This document shows positions 1 through 5,555 of a stretch of 6,338 nucleotides of DNA, in pieces. Location: assembly GCA_903920925.1 (NCBI GenBank), contig CAIXOA010000021.1:1-6338 (forward strand). Direction: 5' to 3'. The notes beneath the pieces were generated by a model. It was not told the DNA's origin, searched no databases, and was given only the letters and a program-made list of their open reading frames with translations. The translations under genes were made by a program, and so were the position numbers. The stretch's first letter is position 1. Every line of letters starts with the position of its first letter. The stretch comes from an uncultured Microcaldota archaeon (GTDB lineage: Archaea; Micrarchaeota; Micrarchaeia; Anstonellales; Bilamarchaeaceae).

Positions 1-140
1 CCCCTGCGCATCATCTCGCGCTGCGTACCCTCGCCGCAGTCCCACAGGAACAATTTGTCCCAGTGCAGCGCGATGGCCGGCATGGCCCTTTTCACGGAAG
101 GGACCGCGCCACCGGTCCCGAGGAAATTCACCTTGAGCAT
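1..140 (-). CDS. rnz: Ribonuclease Z (tRNase Z), N-terminal part, cut by window edge
   Basis: The minus strand reads from an ATG at 138-140 for 46 codons to the window edge with no stop. The protein begins MLKVNFLGTGGAVPS, continues with a conserved-looking basic stretch and proline (KRAMP), and reaches LWDCGEGTQREMMRR. The FLGTGGAVPS opening and the DCGEGTQR motif (residues 34-41) are hallmarks of tRNase Z, the metallo-beta-lactamase endonuclease that removes 3' trailers from tRNA precursors. The zinc-binding HxHxDH motif lies further along and is outside the window, so catalytic competence cannot be judged. The start is supported by a TATA-like box about 25 nt upstream and the lack of a Shine-Dalgarno sequence, which points to a leaderless message. 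It lies downstream of sepF on the same strand, with a 69-bp gap containing its own promoter. Confidence 0.9.
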   Translation of the reverse strand, partial: MLKVNFLGTGGAVPSVKRAMPAIALHWDKLFLWDCGEGTQREMMRR

Positions 141-160
141 AGCAATATCCCTGGTAGGGG

Positions 161-170
161 AAATATAAAA
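161..170 (-). promoter_or_regulatory. TATA box of rnz, leaderless promoter
   Basis: On the minus strand this reads TTTTATATTT, an archaeal TATA-like box. Its centre is about 25 nt upstream of the rnz ATG at 140, the usual TATA-to-start-site distance in archaea. Transcription is therefore predicted to begin at or next to the start codon, giving a leaderless mRNA. No Shine-Dalgarno-like sequence precedes the ATG. Confidence 0.65.
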
Positions 171-185
171 AGAGCTTTGCAGCCC

Positions 186-196
186 ATTAAAAATAA
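186..196 (-). terminator. T-rich stretch after sepF, possible terminator
   Basis: On the minus strand this reads TTATTTTTAAT, starting 14 nt after the sepF stop codon. Archaeal RNA polymerase can terminate at T-runs without a strong hairpin, and I see no convincing inverted repeat here. It is also just upstream of the rnz TATA box, so it could simply be AT-rich promoter sequence. Confidence 0.3.
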
Positions 197-209
197 GGGA
201 AGAAGCCCC

Positions 210-587
210 TCACAGCTTCTCTGCGGCGGGCTTCTGCTTGCTCTTTACTATCTTGACCTTGGAAGGCGTGAGGAGTATGAGCTCGTTCGTAAGGAGCGCA
301 ATGTCCCCGTTCATCTTCTCGGCGCTGACCTTGAGCTTGCCGATTATCCCCTTCAGCCTGTTCGGCTGCTTAGTGAGCGGAAGGACATTCACGATTATGA
401 TGTTCTTGCTCGTAAGCTCCTTCATGACGAGGTTCGCGTCGCCCTCGTTCCTGAGGTCGACCCTCTTCACATAGAAGTCCGCCGGCGGGTTTACCACATC
501 GCCCTCGGCCTCTATCTCGAGGTATTGCCCGAGGTCAGGCTCTTCCGTGTCTTTCTCTTTTCCCAGTATCTTGTCGAATATTCCCAT
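210..587 (-). CDS. sepF: Archaeal SepF, FtsZ membrane anchor
   Basis: This encodes 125 residues on the minus strand. The N-terminus MGIFDKILGKEK is a short amphipathic, basic segment of the kind SepF uses to bind membrane. After an acidic linker (about residues 11-35), a compact alpha/beta domain carries the SepF pattern: a VKRVDLRNEGD segment, then NIIIVNVLPL, and a C-terminal NGDIALLTNELILLTPSKVKIV strand region. SepF anchors FtsZ to the membrane at the division site and is the usual anchor in archaea that lack FtsA. An in-frame ATG at 677 would add 30 residues, but these do not look like SepF and would run through the promoter. The chosen ATG at 587 follows a Shine-Dalgarno GGTGA (593-597) with a 5-nt spacer. 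The gene is divergent from cdc6, and ftsZ is not in the window. Confidence 0.85.
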   Translation of the reverse strand: MGIFDKILGKEKDTEEPDLGQYLEIEAEGDVVNPPADFYVKRVDLRNEGDANLVMKELTSKNIIIVNVLPLTKQPNRLKGIIGKLKVSAEKMNGDIALLTNELILLTPSKVKIVKSKQKPAAEKL

Positions 588-631
588 TGGTCTCACCTTG
601 CACTTTAGACGTTTTGGTATTGAAGAGAAAG

Positions 632-641
632 AATTAATAAA
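632..641 (-). promoter_or_regulatory. TATA box of sepF
   Basis: On the minus strand this reads TTTATTAATT. A start site about 25 nt downstream would fall near 610-612, giving a short leader of roughly 23-25 nt that contains the GGTGA Shine-Dalgarno (593-597). This is the best promoter candidate for sepF in the 135-bp divergent intergenic region. Confidence 0.55.
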
Positions 642-660
642 CCCATCTCCGGCCGGATTG

Positions 661-680
661 GAGACCCCCGTTTCCACTAT
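661..680 (-). promoter_or_regulatory. ORB-like candidate Cdc6/Orc1 binding site
   Basis: On the minus strand the core reads AGTGGAAACGGGGGTCTC. Archaeal origin recognition boxes, as I recall them, contain a dyad ending in GGAAAC followed by a G-run; in haloarchaeal versions the G-run follows almost directly. Here the right dyad half (GTGGAAAC) and the G5 run are present, while the left half (expected CCA) is degenerate. The site sits immediately upstream of a cdc6 gene, where ORBs are commonly found, and between the sepF and cdc6 TATA boxes. I found only this one copy in the window, with no partner in inverted orientation and no long AT-rich unwinding region, so an origin proper is not shown. 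Confidence 0.45.
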
Positions 681-681
681 T

Positions 682-691
682 CTTAATAAAG
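682..691 (+). promoter_or_regulatory. TATA-like box of the cdc6 operon
   Basis: The sequence CTTAATAAAG lies about 36 nt upstream of the cdc6 ATG. A start site near 711-713 would leave a leader of about 10 nt. A weak purine-rich AGGGA (706-710) lies 12 nt before the ATG and may be excluded from the transcript. The box abuts the ORB-like sequence, so a protein bound there could block transcription. Confidence 0.45.
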
Positions 692-722
692 GTTTGCAGA
701 GAAAAAGGGAACGCTGATAAAA

Positions 723-1904
723 ATGCCTTCTTTTGGGGAGTTCGCATCTCCTTCCAGGATTTTCCGGGACCGGGACGTGCTCTCACCGCATTTCATACCC
801 AACACCCTGTATTTCCGCGAGCACCAGATACGCGAGCTGATGTCCATACTCGTCCCGGCATTGCAGGGGAAGAAGCCGCGCAACCTCATGATTTACGGGA
901 AAACCGGCACCGGAAAGACGTGTGTAACAAAGCACGTCGCAAAAAAATTCGAGGAGGAGGGCTCGAGCGCGAAGATACTATACATCAACTGCAGGATGTA
1001 CAACAAGCCATACAGGATACTGTCCAAGGCGATGAAGTCCCTCGCGGACGGGGTGGACAAGCAGGGCTACGGCCTCTCCTTCTATTATGACAAGATGCTG
1101 GAGTGGTGCAGGGAGGGAAGGCAGCTCATACTGATTCTGGACGAGATAGACATGGCGAAGAGCATAGATGAACTCATATATACGCTAACCAGGGCGAACG
1201 ACGAGCTGGGGAAGGGCGGCGTTTCGCTCATCGGCATCTCCAACCGCCTCACGTTCAAGGATGGGCTGGACCCGAGGAGCAAGAGCAGCCTCTACGAGCG
1301 CGCGATGATTTTCCCACCCTATACTGCTTCCGAGCTGCAGAAAATCCTGCAGCAGCGCGCGGAGATGGCGTTCAAGGACAACGTGATTAGCGCCGGAGCC
1401 ATAAACCTCGCGAGCGCATTCACTGCGCAGGATTCCGGGGACGCGAGGTACGCGCTCAAGATGCTTTCGCGTGCCGCGGAGCTCGCCGAGGAGAGGGGCC
1501 TTTCAAAGATTTCGGATTCGGAAGTGAAGGAGGCACGGGACGTCGTTGAGACCGACCTCGTAAAGGAAGCGGTGGACAAATTGCCGGAGCACCTCCAGCT
1601 CGTTTTGTACGCGGTCGCCCGCCTCACCCTTTCCGGAAGCAGGTACGCCCGTTTTGAGGAGGGGAAGGACGGCTACCTTTTCTCCGGGGATGTGTATGAA
1701 GATTACGCAGAGCTCTGCTCCAAGCTCGGGAAGCAGTCCAAGACCGCCCGTTCCTACAGGAGCTACCTCGGAGACCTGGAGATGCTCGGGCTCGTGACCA
1801 CGGTGGAGAGCGGGAAGGGCATAAGGGGGCACACCAAGCTCATAAAGCTCGGGCACACCCCCCAGGAGACCGTTTCCATGATGAAACAAAAGTTCGGTGA
1901 ATGA
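723..1904 (+). CDS. cdc6: Cdc6/Orc1 replication initiator, AAA+ ATPase
   Basis: This encodes 393 residues, a normal length for archaeal Orc1/Cdc6, which binds origin DNA and recruits the MCM helicase. The N-terminal IFRDRDVLSPHFIPN (13-27) is the conserved lead-in. Walker A is GKTGTGKT (59-66), Walker B is LILILDEID (135-143), and sensor 1 is ISNRL with N174. LDPRSKSSL (182-190) is the conserved segment with the likely arginine finger. GDARYALKML (239-248) is sensor 2. About residues 290-390 form the C-terminal winged-helix region used in DNA binding. All ATPase residues are present, so it should be active. It opens a three-gene operon, divergent from sepF, with an ORB-like site just upstream that would allow autoregulation. 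Which Cdc6 paralogue it is cannot be told without the rest of the genome. Confidence 0.95.
   Translation: MPSFGEFASPSRIFRDRDVLSPHFIPNTLYFREHQIRELMSILVPALQGKKPRNLMIYGKTGTGKTCVTKHVAKKFEEEGSSAKILYINCRMYNKPYRILSKAMKSLADGVDKQGYGLSFYYDKMLEWCREGRQLILILDEIDMAKSIDELIYTLTRANDELGKGGVSLIGISNRLTFKDGLDPRSKSSLYERAMIFPPYTASELQKILQQRAEMAFKDNVISAGAINLASAFTAQDSGDARYALKMLSRAAELAEERGLSKISDSEVKEARDVVETDLVKEAVDKLPEHLQLVLYAVARLTLSGSRYARFEEGKDGYLFSGDVYEDYAELCSKLGKQSKTARSYRSYLGDLEMLGLVTTVESGKGIRGHTKLIKLGHTPQETVSMMKQKFGE
1896..1900 (+). promoter_or_regulatory. Shine-Dalgarno for the HD gene inside the end of cdc6
   Basis: GGTGA occupies the last sense codons of cdc6 and ends 4 nt before the ATG at 1905, which itself follows the cdc6 TGA without a gap. 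This decides the downstream start and implies translational coupling of the HD protein to Cdc6. Confidence 0.6.
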
Positions 1905-2423
1905 ATGGACGAAACGGATTTCATCTACCAGGCCGGCGCTTTGCGCAGGGTGGAGCGCTCGGGCTGGAAGACCATAGGGATAAAGCCGGAAAGCGTCTCC
2001 GAGCATTCTTTTCGTGCTGCGGTAATTGCTTACATACTTGCGAAGAAGGAAGGGGTGGACCCGGATAAGGCATCCCTCGCGGCACTCTTCCACGACCTTC
2101 ACGAGGTCCGCATAAATGATATTCATATTGTCGGAAAAAAATACCTTTCAATAAACGAGAAGAAGGCGCGGGAGGACACCTTCGCGCCCTTCCCGGAAAT
2201 CCTGGAACTGCTCAGGGATGAGAAAATAATGCGCATCGCGGACGACGCGGACCGGCTCGAATTGATTTTCCAGGCAAAGGAATACAGGGACCTGGGCAGC
2301 AAATACGTCGACCAATGGATTGAGCGCGCGTCCGCGCTCCTGAAGACGGAATCCGCAAAAAATATGGCGAAGGAAGCCGTCAAGAGGGACGCGTTCAAAT
2401 GGCTTTTCGAGGCGAGGGAATGA
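1905..2423 (+). CDS. HD-domain hydrolase, YfbR/HDDC2-like 5'-nucleotidase
   Basis: This encodes 172 residues, nearly all one HD domain. Metal-site residues are visible in order: H34 in ESVSEHSFR, H63-D64 in ALFHDLHEVRINDI with E67 and D72, and D116 in DDADRLELIFQAKEY. The spacing and the HDxxE...D arrangement match the YfbR/HDDC2 group, whose characterised members remove phosphate from deoxynucleoside 5'-monophosphates. The substrate of this protein is not shown by the sequence. There is no signal peptide, so it is cytoplasmic. Its ATG directly abuts the cdc6 stop codon, so the two are almost certainly cotranscribed. A role in dNMP/dNTP balance would suit a gene tied to a replication initiator, but that is inference. 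The gene ends by overlapping the next one by 4 nt. Confidence 0.85.
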   Translation: MDETDFIYQAGALRRVERSGWKTIGIKPESVSEHSFRAAVIAYILAKKEGVDPDKASLAALFHDLHEVRINDIHIVGKKYLSINEKKAREDTFAPFPEILELLRDEKIMRIADDADRLELIFQAKEYRDLGSKYVDQWIERASALLKTESAKNMAKEAVKRDAFKWLFEARE

Positions 2424-2830
2424 GGCTTTTCGTAGTCGCGGCGCTTCTTCTGCTTTTCGCAGGATGCATCACAATCCCCCAGGGCTCGGACTGCGCAAGC
2501 AAGCCCGACCAGGGGCAGAGGGACAGCTGCTATTCGGACGCGGCCTTCGCGGCGGCGATGCTGAGAAGCGACAGTGGCGGCGCCGTAAGCCTGTGCGGCC
2601 AGATCGAGAAGAGCTCATCACCCTTCGGCTCCGACCGGGACCTCTGCTTCATGCGCGTTGCCGAGGTGTTCAAGGACACCTCCATATGCGACAACATCGA
2701 GTCCTCGGACGTGACGAAGAGCCTGTGCGTGAGCAAGGCCACCCCAGTCCGCACAACCTCCGTTTGCGCGACAGCGTTCGTGCTTCCCGCGCTTTCCATC
2801 CTTCTCCTTTTTGCATACAGGAAAAACTAG
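2420..2830 (+). CDS. Small Cys-rich secreted protein with lipobox and C-terminal membrane helix
   Basis: This encodes 136 residues of unknown function. Residues 1-15 are a hydrophobic signal (RLFVVAALLLLFAG) ending at C16 in a lipobox-like LFAGC, so it may be lipid-anchored. The middle holds two copies of a pattern: RDSCY (34-38) to SLCGQI (57-62), then RDLCF (73-77) to SICDNI (88-93), followed by KSLC (100-103). Cysteines at 25, 37, 59, 76, 90, 103 and 116 are likely disulfide partners outside the cell. Residues 115-132 form a second hydrophobic helix ending in YRKN, a C-terminal membrane anchor with positive residues inside. I recall similar RDxCY repeats in small surface proteins of DPANN archaea, but no function is known to me. 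ATG at 2420 overlaps the HD stop as ATGA, with GAGG (2409-2412) 7 nt upstream. An earlier in-frame ATG at 2399 would add seven charged residues before the signal and is less likely. Confidence 0.7.
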   Translation: MRLFVVAALLLLFAGCITIPQGSDCASKPDQGQRDSCYSDAAFAAAMLRSDSGGAVSLCGQIEKSSSPFGSDRDLCFMRVAEVFKDTSICDNIESSDVTKSLCVSKATPVRTTSVCATAFVLPALSILLLFAYRKN

Positions 2831-4077
2831 AGTTCCAGCACGTCCCCGTTCTTCGGCGCGTAAACCTCGAATCCCTTCGCCTGCAGCTCGTTCTGGAATT
2901 CGACTATCCTGTCCCCGTGGTTCAGCACTATTTTTTCGGGGTTCGCCTTCTTTATGTATTCCAGCAGGTCGGCCCTTCCCGCGTGAGCGGAAAAATCGTA
3001 ATAGGACCAGGGAAGGTCGACTTCCAGCAGGTTCCCGTCAAGGATGATCTTGTTCTCGTTCATCACCCTCCACCCGTTCGTGCCTTCAACATTGTATCCG
3101 GTAAATATCATCTTCGATTGGGGGCGCATGTTCAGCAGGTAGCCCAGCGCCGGCCCCCCCTGCAGCATCCCCGCGGTGCTTATTATCACAGAAGGCATGG
3201 AGGTGGCGTCCGCCTTGTCCCTCCGGTCGCCTGCGAACACTACGGTGTCCGCCGCCTTCTCGAACCCCTTCGCGTCGCTTATGTAGCCCCCGTATTTCCT
3301 ATATATTTTCGAAACATCCTTGCCCATCCCGTCCACGAATATGGGGACGTCCGGCATCAGGGAGCGCACTATGGCGATGAGTTCCTGCGTCCTTCCCACC
3401 GCGAAGGCCGGGAAGAGCACGTTCCCCCCATTGTCTATTATCTCCTTCATCTCCACCTTCAATTTTTTTTCGAGCGGCGCCCGCGGCGGGTGCTCGCGCG
3501 AATGGTAGGTCGTCTCCATGAGGAGGACCTCCGCATCCTCTATCGGCTCCGCGCCCTTGTGCATCCTCGTCTCCTGGATTTTGAAGTCCGCCGTATATAC
3601 GAACCGTCTCTTTCCCCACTCCGCCTCTATGCTTGCCGCGCCCAGTATATGGCCCGCGTCGTGGAAAGTGAATTCCGTCTTCCCCACATGCACCTTCTGC
3701 CCGTATTTCACGGGCACGAACCTCTTCTGCGCCCGCGTGATGTCCGCTTCGGAGTACGGGCTGTCCTCGCCCATGATTTTCATGCTGTCCGGCCAGAGCA
3801 GGGAGCATATGTCCAGCGTTGGCGGGGTCCCGAACCAGCTTATCCTCTCGTGGTTGAATAGTTCCGGCAAATATCCTGAATGGTCGAAGTGCGCGTGGCT
3901 CAGTATCATCCCGTCCAGCGGGCCCTGGTACTGCTCGGGGAACATGTCCTTCTTCCCACCCGGCTGGTAAATCTTCAGCCCGCAGTCCATCATGACTTTC
4001 ATGTCCGTCTCGAGCACGAAGCAGCTCCTCCCCACTTCCCTCCCCGCGCCGAGGCATTGAAGGCGTATTTTTTCCAT
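2827..4077 (-). CDS. Beta-CASP metallo-beta-lactamase ribonuclease, CPSF type without KH domains
   Basis: This encodes 416 residues. It opens with IRLQCLGAGREVGRSC, typical of archaeal CPSF-like proteins rather than RNase J. The metallo-beta-lactamase core has HAHFDH (61-66), H143 in GHILGAAS and D164 in YTADF. The beta-CASP motifs follow: motif A E188 in METTY, motif B H365 in FSAHAGR, and motif C H387 in NHGD. All metal ligands are intact, so it should be a zinc-dependent RNase. Such enzymes cleave or trim RNA 3' or 5' ends in archaea. No KH domains precede the core, so it is not the aCPSF1 termination factor; its length fits aCPSF2-like proteins. ATG at 4077 is chosen because the conserved start follows directly and GGGGAG lies 3 nt upstream. 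ATG 4092 and TTG 4101 are possible but have no such signal. Its stop shares a CTAG with the convergent lipoprotein gene. Confidence 0.9.
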   Translation of the reverse strand: MEKIRLQCLGAGREVGRSCFVLETDMKVMMDCGLKIYQPGGKKDMFPEQYQGPLDGMILSHAHFDHSGYLPELFNHERISWFGTPPTLDICSLLWPDSMKIMGEDSPYSEADITRAQKRFVPVKYGQKVHVGKTEFTFHDAGHILGAASIEAEWGKRRFVYTADFKIQETRMHKGAEPIEDAEVLLMETTYHSREHPPRAPLEKKLKVEMKEIIDNGGNVLFPAFAVGRTQELIAIVRSLMPDVPIFVDGMGKDVSKIYRKYGGYISDAKGFEKAADTVVFAGDRRDKADATSMPSVIISTAGMLQGGPALGYLLNMRPQSKMIFTGYNVEGTNGWRVMNENKIILDGNLLEVDLPWSYYDFSAHAGRADLLEYIKKANPEKIVLNHGDRIVEFQNELQAKGFEVYAPKNGDVLEL

Positions 4078-4106
4078 AGGCTCCCCGCCCATTATGCCCA
4101 AGGCGC

Positions 4107-4131
4107 ATTTTTAAGTGTGATTAATATTGTG
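4107..4131 (-). promoter_or_regulatory. Promoter region of the beta-CASP gene
   Basis: Two minus-strand TATA-like candidates lie here: CTTAAAAAT (4107-4115) and ACAATATTAAT (4121-4131). The first would start transcription near 4085 with almost no leader. The second would start near 4098-4100 and include the GGGGAG motif before the ATG at 4077. I cannot decide between them. Confidence 0.4.
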
Positions 4132-4141
4132 GTTTTAAGTG
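4109..4141 (+). repeat. Pair of 9-bp direct repeats TTTTAAGTG
   Basis: TTTTAAGTG occurs at 4109-4117 and 4133-4141, with starts 24 nt apart, in the divergent intergenic region. Both copies lie in the AT-rich promoter zone. They could be paired operator or TATA elements, or chance repetition in AT-rich DNA. Confidence 0.4.
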
Positions 4142-4150
4142 GTAAATAGT

Positions 4151-4160
4151 AATTTAAATG
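4151..4160 (+). promoter_or_regulatory. TATA box of the metallopeptidase gene, leaderless promoter
   Basis: AATTTAAATG has its TTTAAA core at 4153-4158, about 25 nt before the ATG at 4181. Transcription should therefore begin at or next to that ATG, giving a leaderless message. This spacing is the main reason for choosing 4181 over the upstream GTG at 4139, which lies before the box. Confidence 0.55.
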
Positions 4161-4180
4161 CTTCCTTACCACGTATATGC

Positions 4181-5512
4181 ATGCAAAAGGGGGCAAAGCC
4201 AGTGCAGAACGATGCGGAGCGCCAGCCCCAGGAATGCGGCAGGGCAGGGAGGGCAATAAGATTCGTAGGGAGGGCCCTCAGGAAGGCTTCCTTTGCCGCC
4301 GTGCCGCTCCTCGCCTCCCTCGCCCTCGGATGCGAGCCGGACGAATGCGTATCCCACAACGATACCACGACCCCCCTCAACAGGCCGACCGACGGCAGGA
4401 TAGCCCCACTCGCCGAGTTCTCACTCCCGCCTCAGGAGGGCATAATCTCGGAGACGGCGATAGACCTCGTAAACGAGTCGCAGGCGCTCTCGACCGGCGG
4501 CATGCCAGGAGACGCCTCGCTTACGGTAGTGCCCCAATGGTGCATGGACGACGGTAGGGCTGCATACGCCACCAGGGGCTCCTTGGTGCAGGACAGGGGC
4601 ATCTATTCCCCGGGCCCTGTGGTGCTCATGTCAAGGCAGGAAGGCTACATCGGGGCCTCGGTCCTCTTCCACGAGCTGGGCCATCTGCAGAGGGGCGGAT
4701 GGGGCAACGAAGTGATTCCCGAACTGAACAGAATCGAGCAGCTGCTCATGGTCCATGTCCTCCTCCATAGGAACGACCCGGATTCGCAGAAGATGTGGGG
4801 CGTCCTCATGCGGAACCTTGAGGATGAATTATACTCGCCAACACTGCCTTCCCGCATCGCGGGCGCGGGGACCGTGCAGAAGATTGCAATTTTCAACCTG
4901 ATGGAACTAATCCGGAGCGACGGGGATTTCCGCTCCGTGAGGGAGAGGATAATCGGCCTTGAATCAAGGGACACTCTTCTTCAGGAGATAGACGCCTCCG
5001 TAAACTCCTATGCAAGCGAGTACGGCGACCCGGATCCCGCGAAGGAGGCGACGGGGATTTCAAACCTCGCGGTCTCCCTCCGCATGTCTTTCGCGAGGGA
5101 GATTTCCCGCAGGTTCGGCACAGAAGCCGCCCTCGCCTATCTCCGTGTGATGTCCCACAAGGCTGTTTTTTCCGAGGAGACCATGACGGAGGGCATGGGG
5201 GACATGAACTGCGCGATGATGGACAGCCCCAACCTGCTCCTTTCCGAGCCCGAGACGGACATTTCCGATTCACGGGAGCTCTGCCCCGAGCTTGAAACCA
5301 CGTTAGCAATCCAGCGGGTTCCGGAACAGCGCCTCTGCTGCGCCTCCCCGGCCGCCGGCTCAACCACGCCGGATTTCCACAAATATGTGGTTTCCGTGGA
5401 CGGATACAACTGCACCGGCTACCTGCCTTTACCGGCGGAGCATGTGATGGGGGTAAGGCACCTTAGTGCCATACGCAGTGTGCAGCTGCCGGATGGAGCG
5501 CAGTGCGAGTGA
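4181..5512 (+). CDS. Putative lipoprotein zinc metallopeptidase (HELGH), family not recognised
   Basis: This encodes 443 residues. The N-terminus is long and basic (six Arg/Lys between 21 and 35), followed by a hydrophobic segment SFAAVPLLASLALGC (37-51). C51 sits in a lipobox-like LALGC, so export and lipid anchoring are likely. An SHNDTTTP-type polar linker follows. HELGH at 164-168, preceded by hydrophobic SVLF, is the HExxH zinc signature, with H164 and H168 as ligands and E165 as catalytic base. E177, E181 or E186 just downstream could be a third ligand, which would suit a gluzincin. The metzincin HExxHxxGxxH pattern is absent. The C-terminal part (about 340-443) has six cysteines, including a CC pair, as expected for an extracellular disulfide-stabilised region. 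I do not recognise the family, and substrates are unknown. It stands as a single gene, divergent from the beta-CASP gene. All evidence for protease activity rests on the HELGH motif. Confidence 0.65.
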   Translation: MQKGAKPVQNDAERQPQECGRAGRAIRFVGRALRKASFAAVPLLASLALGCEPDECVSHNDTTTPLNRPTDGRIAPLAEFSLPPQEGIISETAIDLVNESQALSTGGMPGDASLTVVPQWCMDDGRAAYATRGSLVQDRGIYSPGPVVLMSRQEGYIGASVLFHELGHLQRGGWGNEVIPELNRIEQLLMVHVLLHRNDPDSQKMWGVLMRNLEDELYSPTLPSRIAGAGTVQKIAIFNLMELIRSDGDFRSVRERIIGLESRDTLLQEIDASVNSYASEYGDPDPAKEATGISNLAVSLRMSFAREISRRFGTEAALAYLRVMSHKAVFSEETMTEGMGDMNCAMMDSPNLLLSEPETDISDSRELCPELETTLAIQRVPEQRLCCASPAAGSTTPDFHKYVVSVDGYNCTGYLPLPAEHVMGVRHLSAIRSVQLPDGAQCE

Positions 5513-5523
5513 GTTTCCCAGCA

Positions 5524-5540
5524 TTTTTAAATTTTCTATT
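5524..5540 (+). promoter_or_regulatory. TATA box of the acd operon, also a T-rich tail after the metallopeptidase gene
   Basis: TTTTTAAATTT (5524-5534) is centred about 25 nt upstream of the acdB ATG at 5554, predicting a leaderless transcript; there is no Shine-Dalgarno. The wider T-rich run to 5540 lies 11 nt after the metallopeptidase stop and could also end that transcript on the same strand. Confidence 0.55.
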
Positions 5541-5542
5541 AG

Positions 5543-5555
5543 ATGGGTAACCCAT
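5543..5555 (+). promoter_or_regulatory. Near-perfect palindrome over the acdB start, candidate operator
   Basis: ATGGGT (5543-5548) and ACCCAT (5550-5555) form an inverted repeat around a single A. It spans the predicted transcription start and the first bases of the acdB start codon, just downstream of the TATA box. A protein bound there would block initiation. Arms of 6 bp could also arise by chance. Confidence 0.35.

Noticed and set aside
63..608. Plus-strand frame of 181 codons across rnz and sepF
   Set aside because: It is antisense to two recognisable genes and shows no family features.
588..677. Upstream in-frame ATG extending SepF by 30 residues
   Set aside because: The extension would cover the sepF TATA box and part of the ORB-like site, lacks a ribosome-binding site, and precedes the typical MGIFDKILG start that has a good GGTGA.
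588..722. A full replication origin at the cdc6 promoter
   Set aside because: Only one ORB-like site is visible, with no inverted partner and no long AT-rich unwinding element, so the evidence supports a candidate binding site only.
2464..3861. Long plus-strand reading frame of 465 codons opposite the beta-CASP gene
   Set aside because: It lies antisense to a clear beta-CASP coding region and through the lipoprotein gene, and its protein is rich in R, H, P and V with no domain signature. It is a codon-bias shadow.
3299..4108. Minus-strand frame of 269 codons overlapping the 5' half of the beta-CASP gene
   Set aside because: It is out of frame with the beta-CASP gene, which has all catalytic motifs. 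The product is a low-complexity G/R/A/E-rich shadow.
4139..4180. GTG start at 4139 for the metallopeptidase
   Set aside because: It lies upstream of the TATA-like box at 4151-4160, so it would not be in the transcript predicted from that box, and it has no Shine-Dalgarno.
4178..4185. TGCATGCA palindrome over the metallopeptidase start codon
   Set aside because: It is an 8-bp self-complementary word, short enough to occur by chance, with no supporting second copy.
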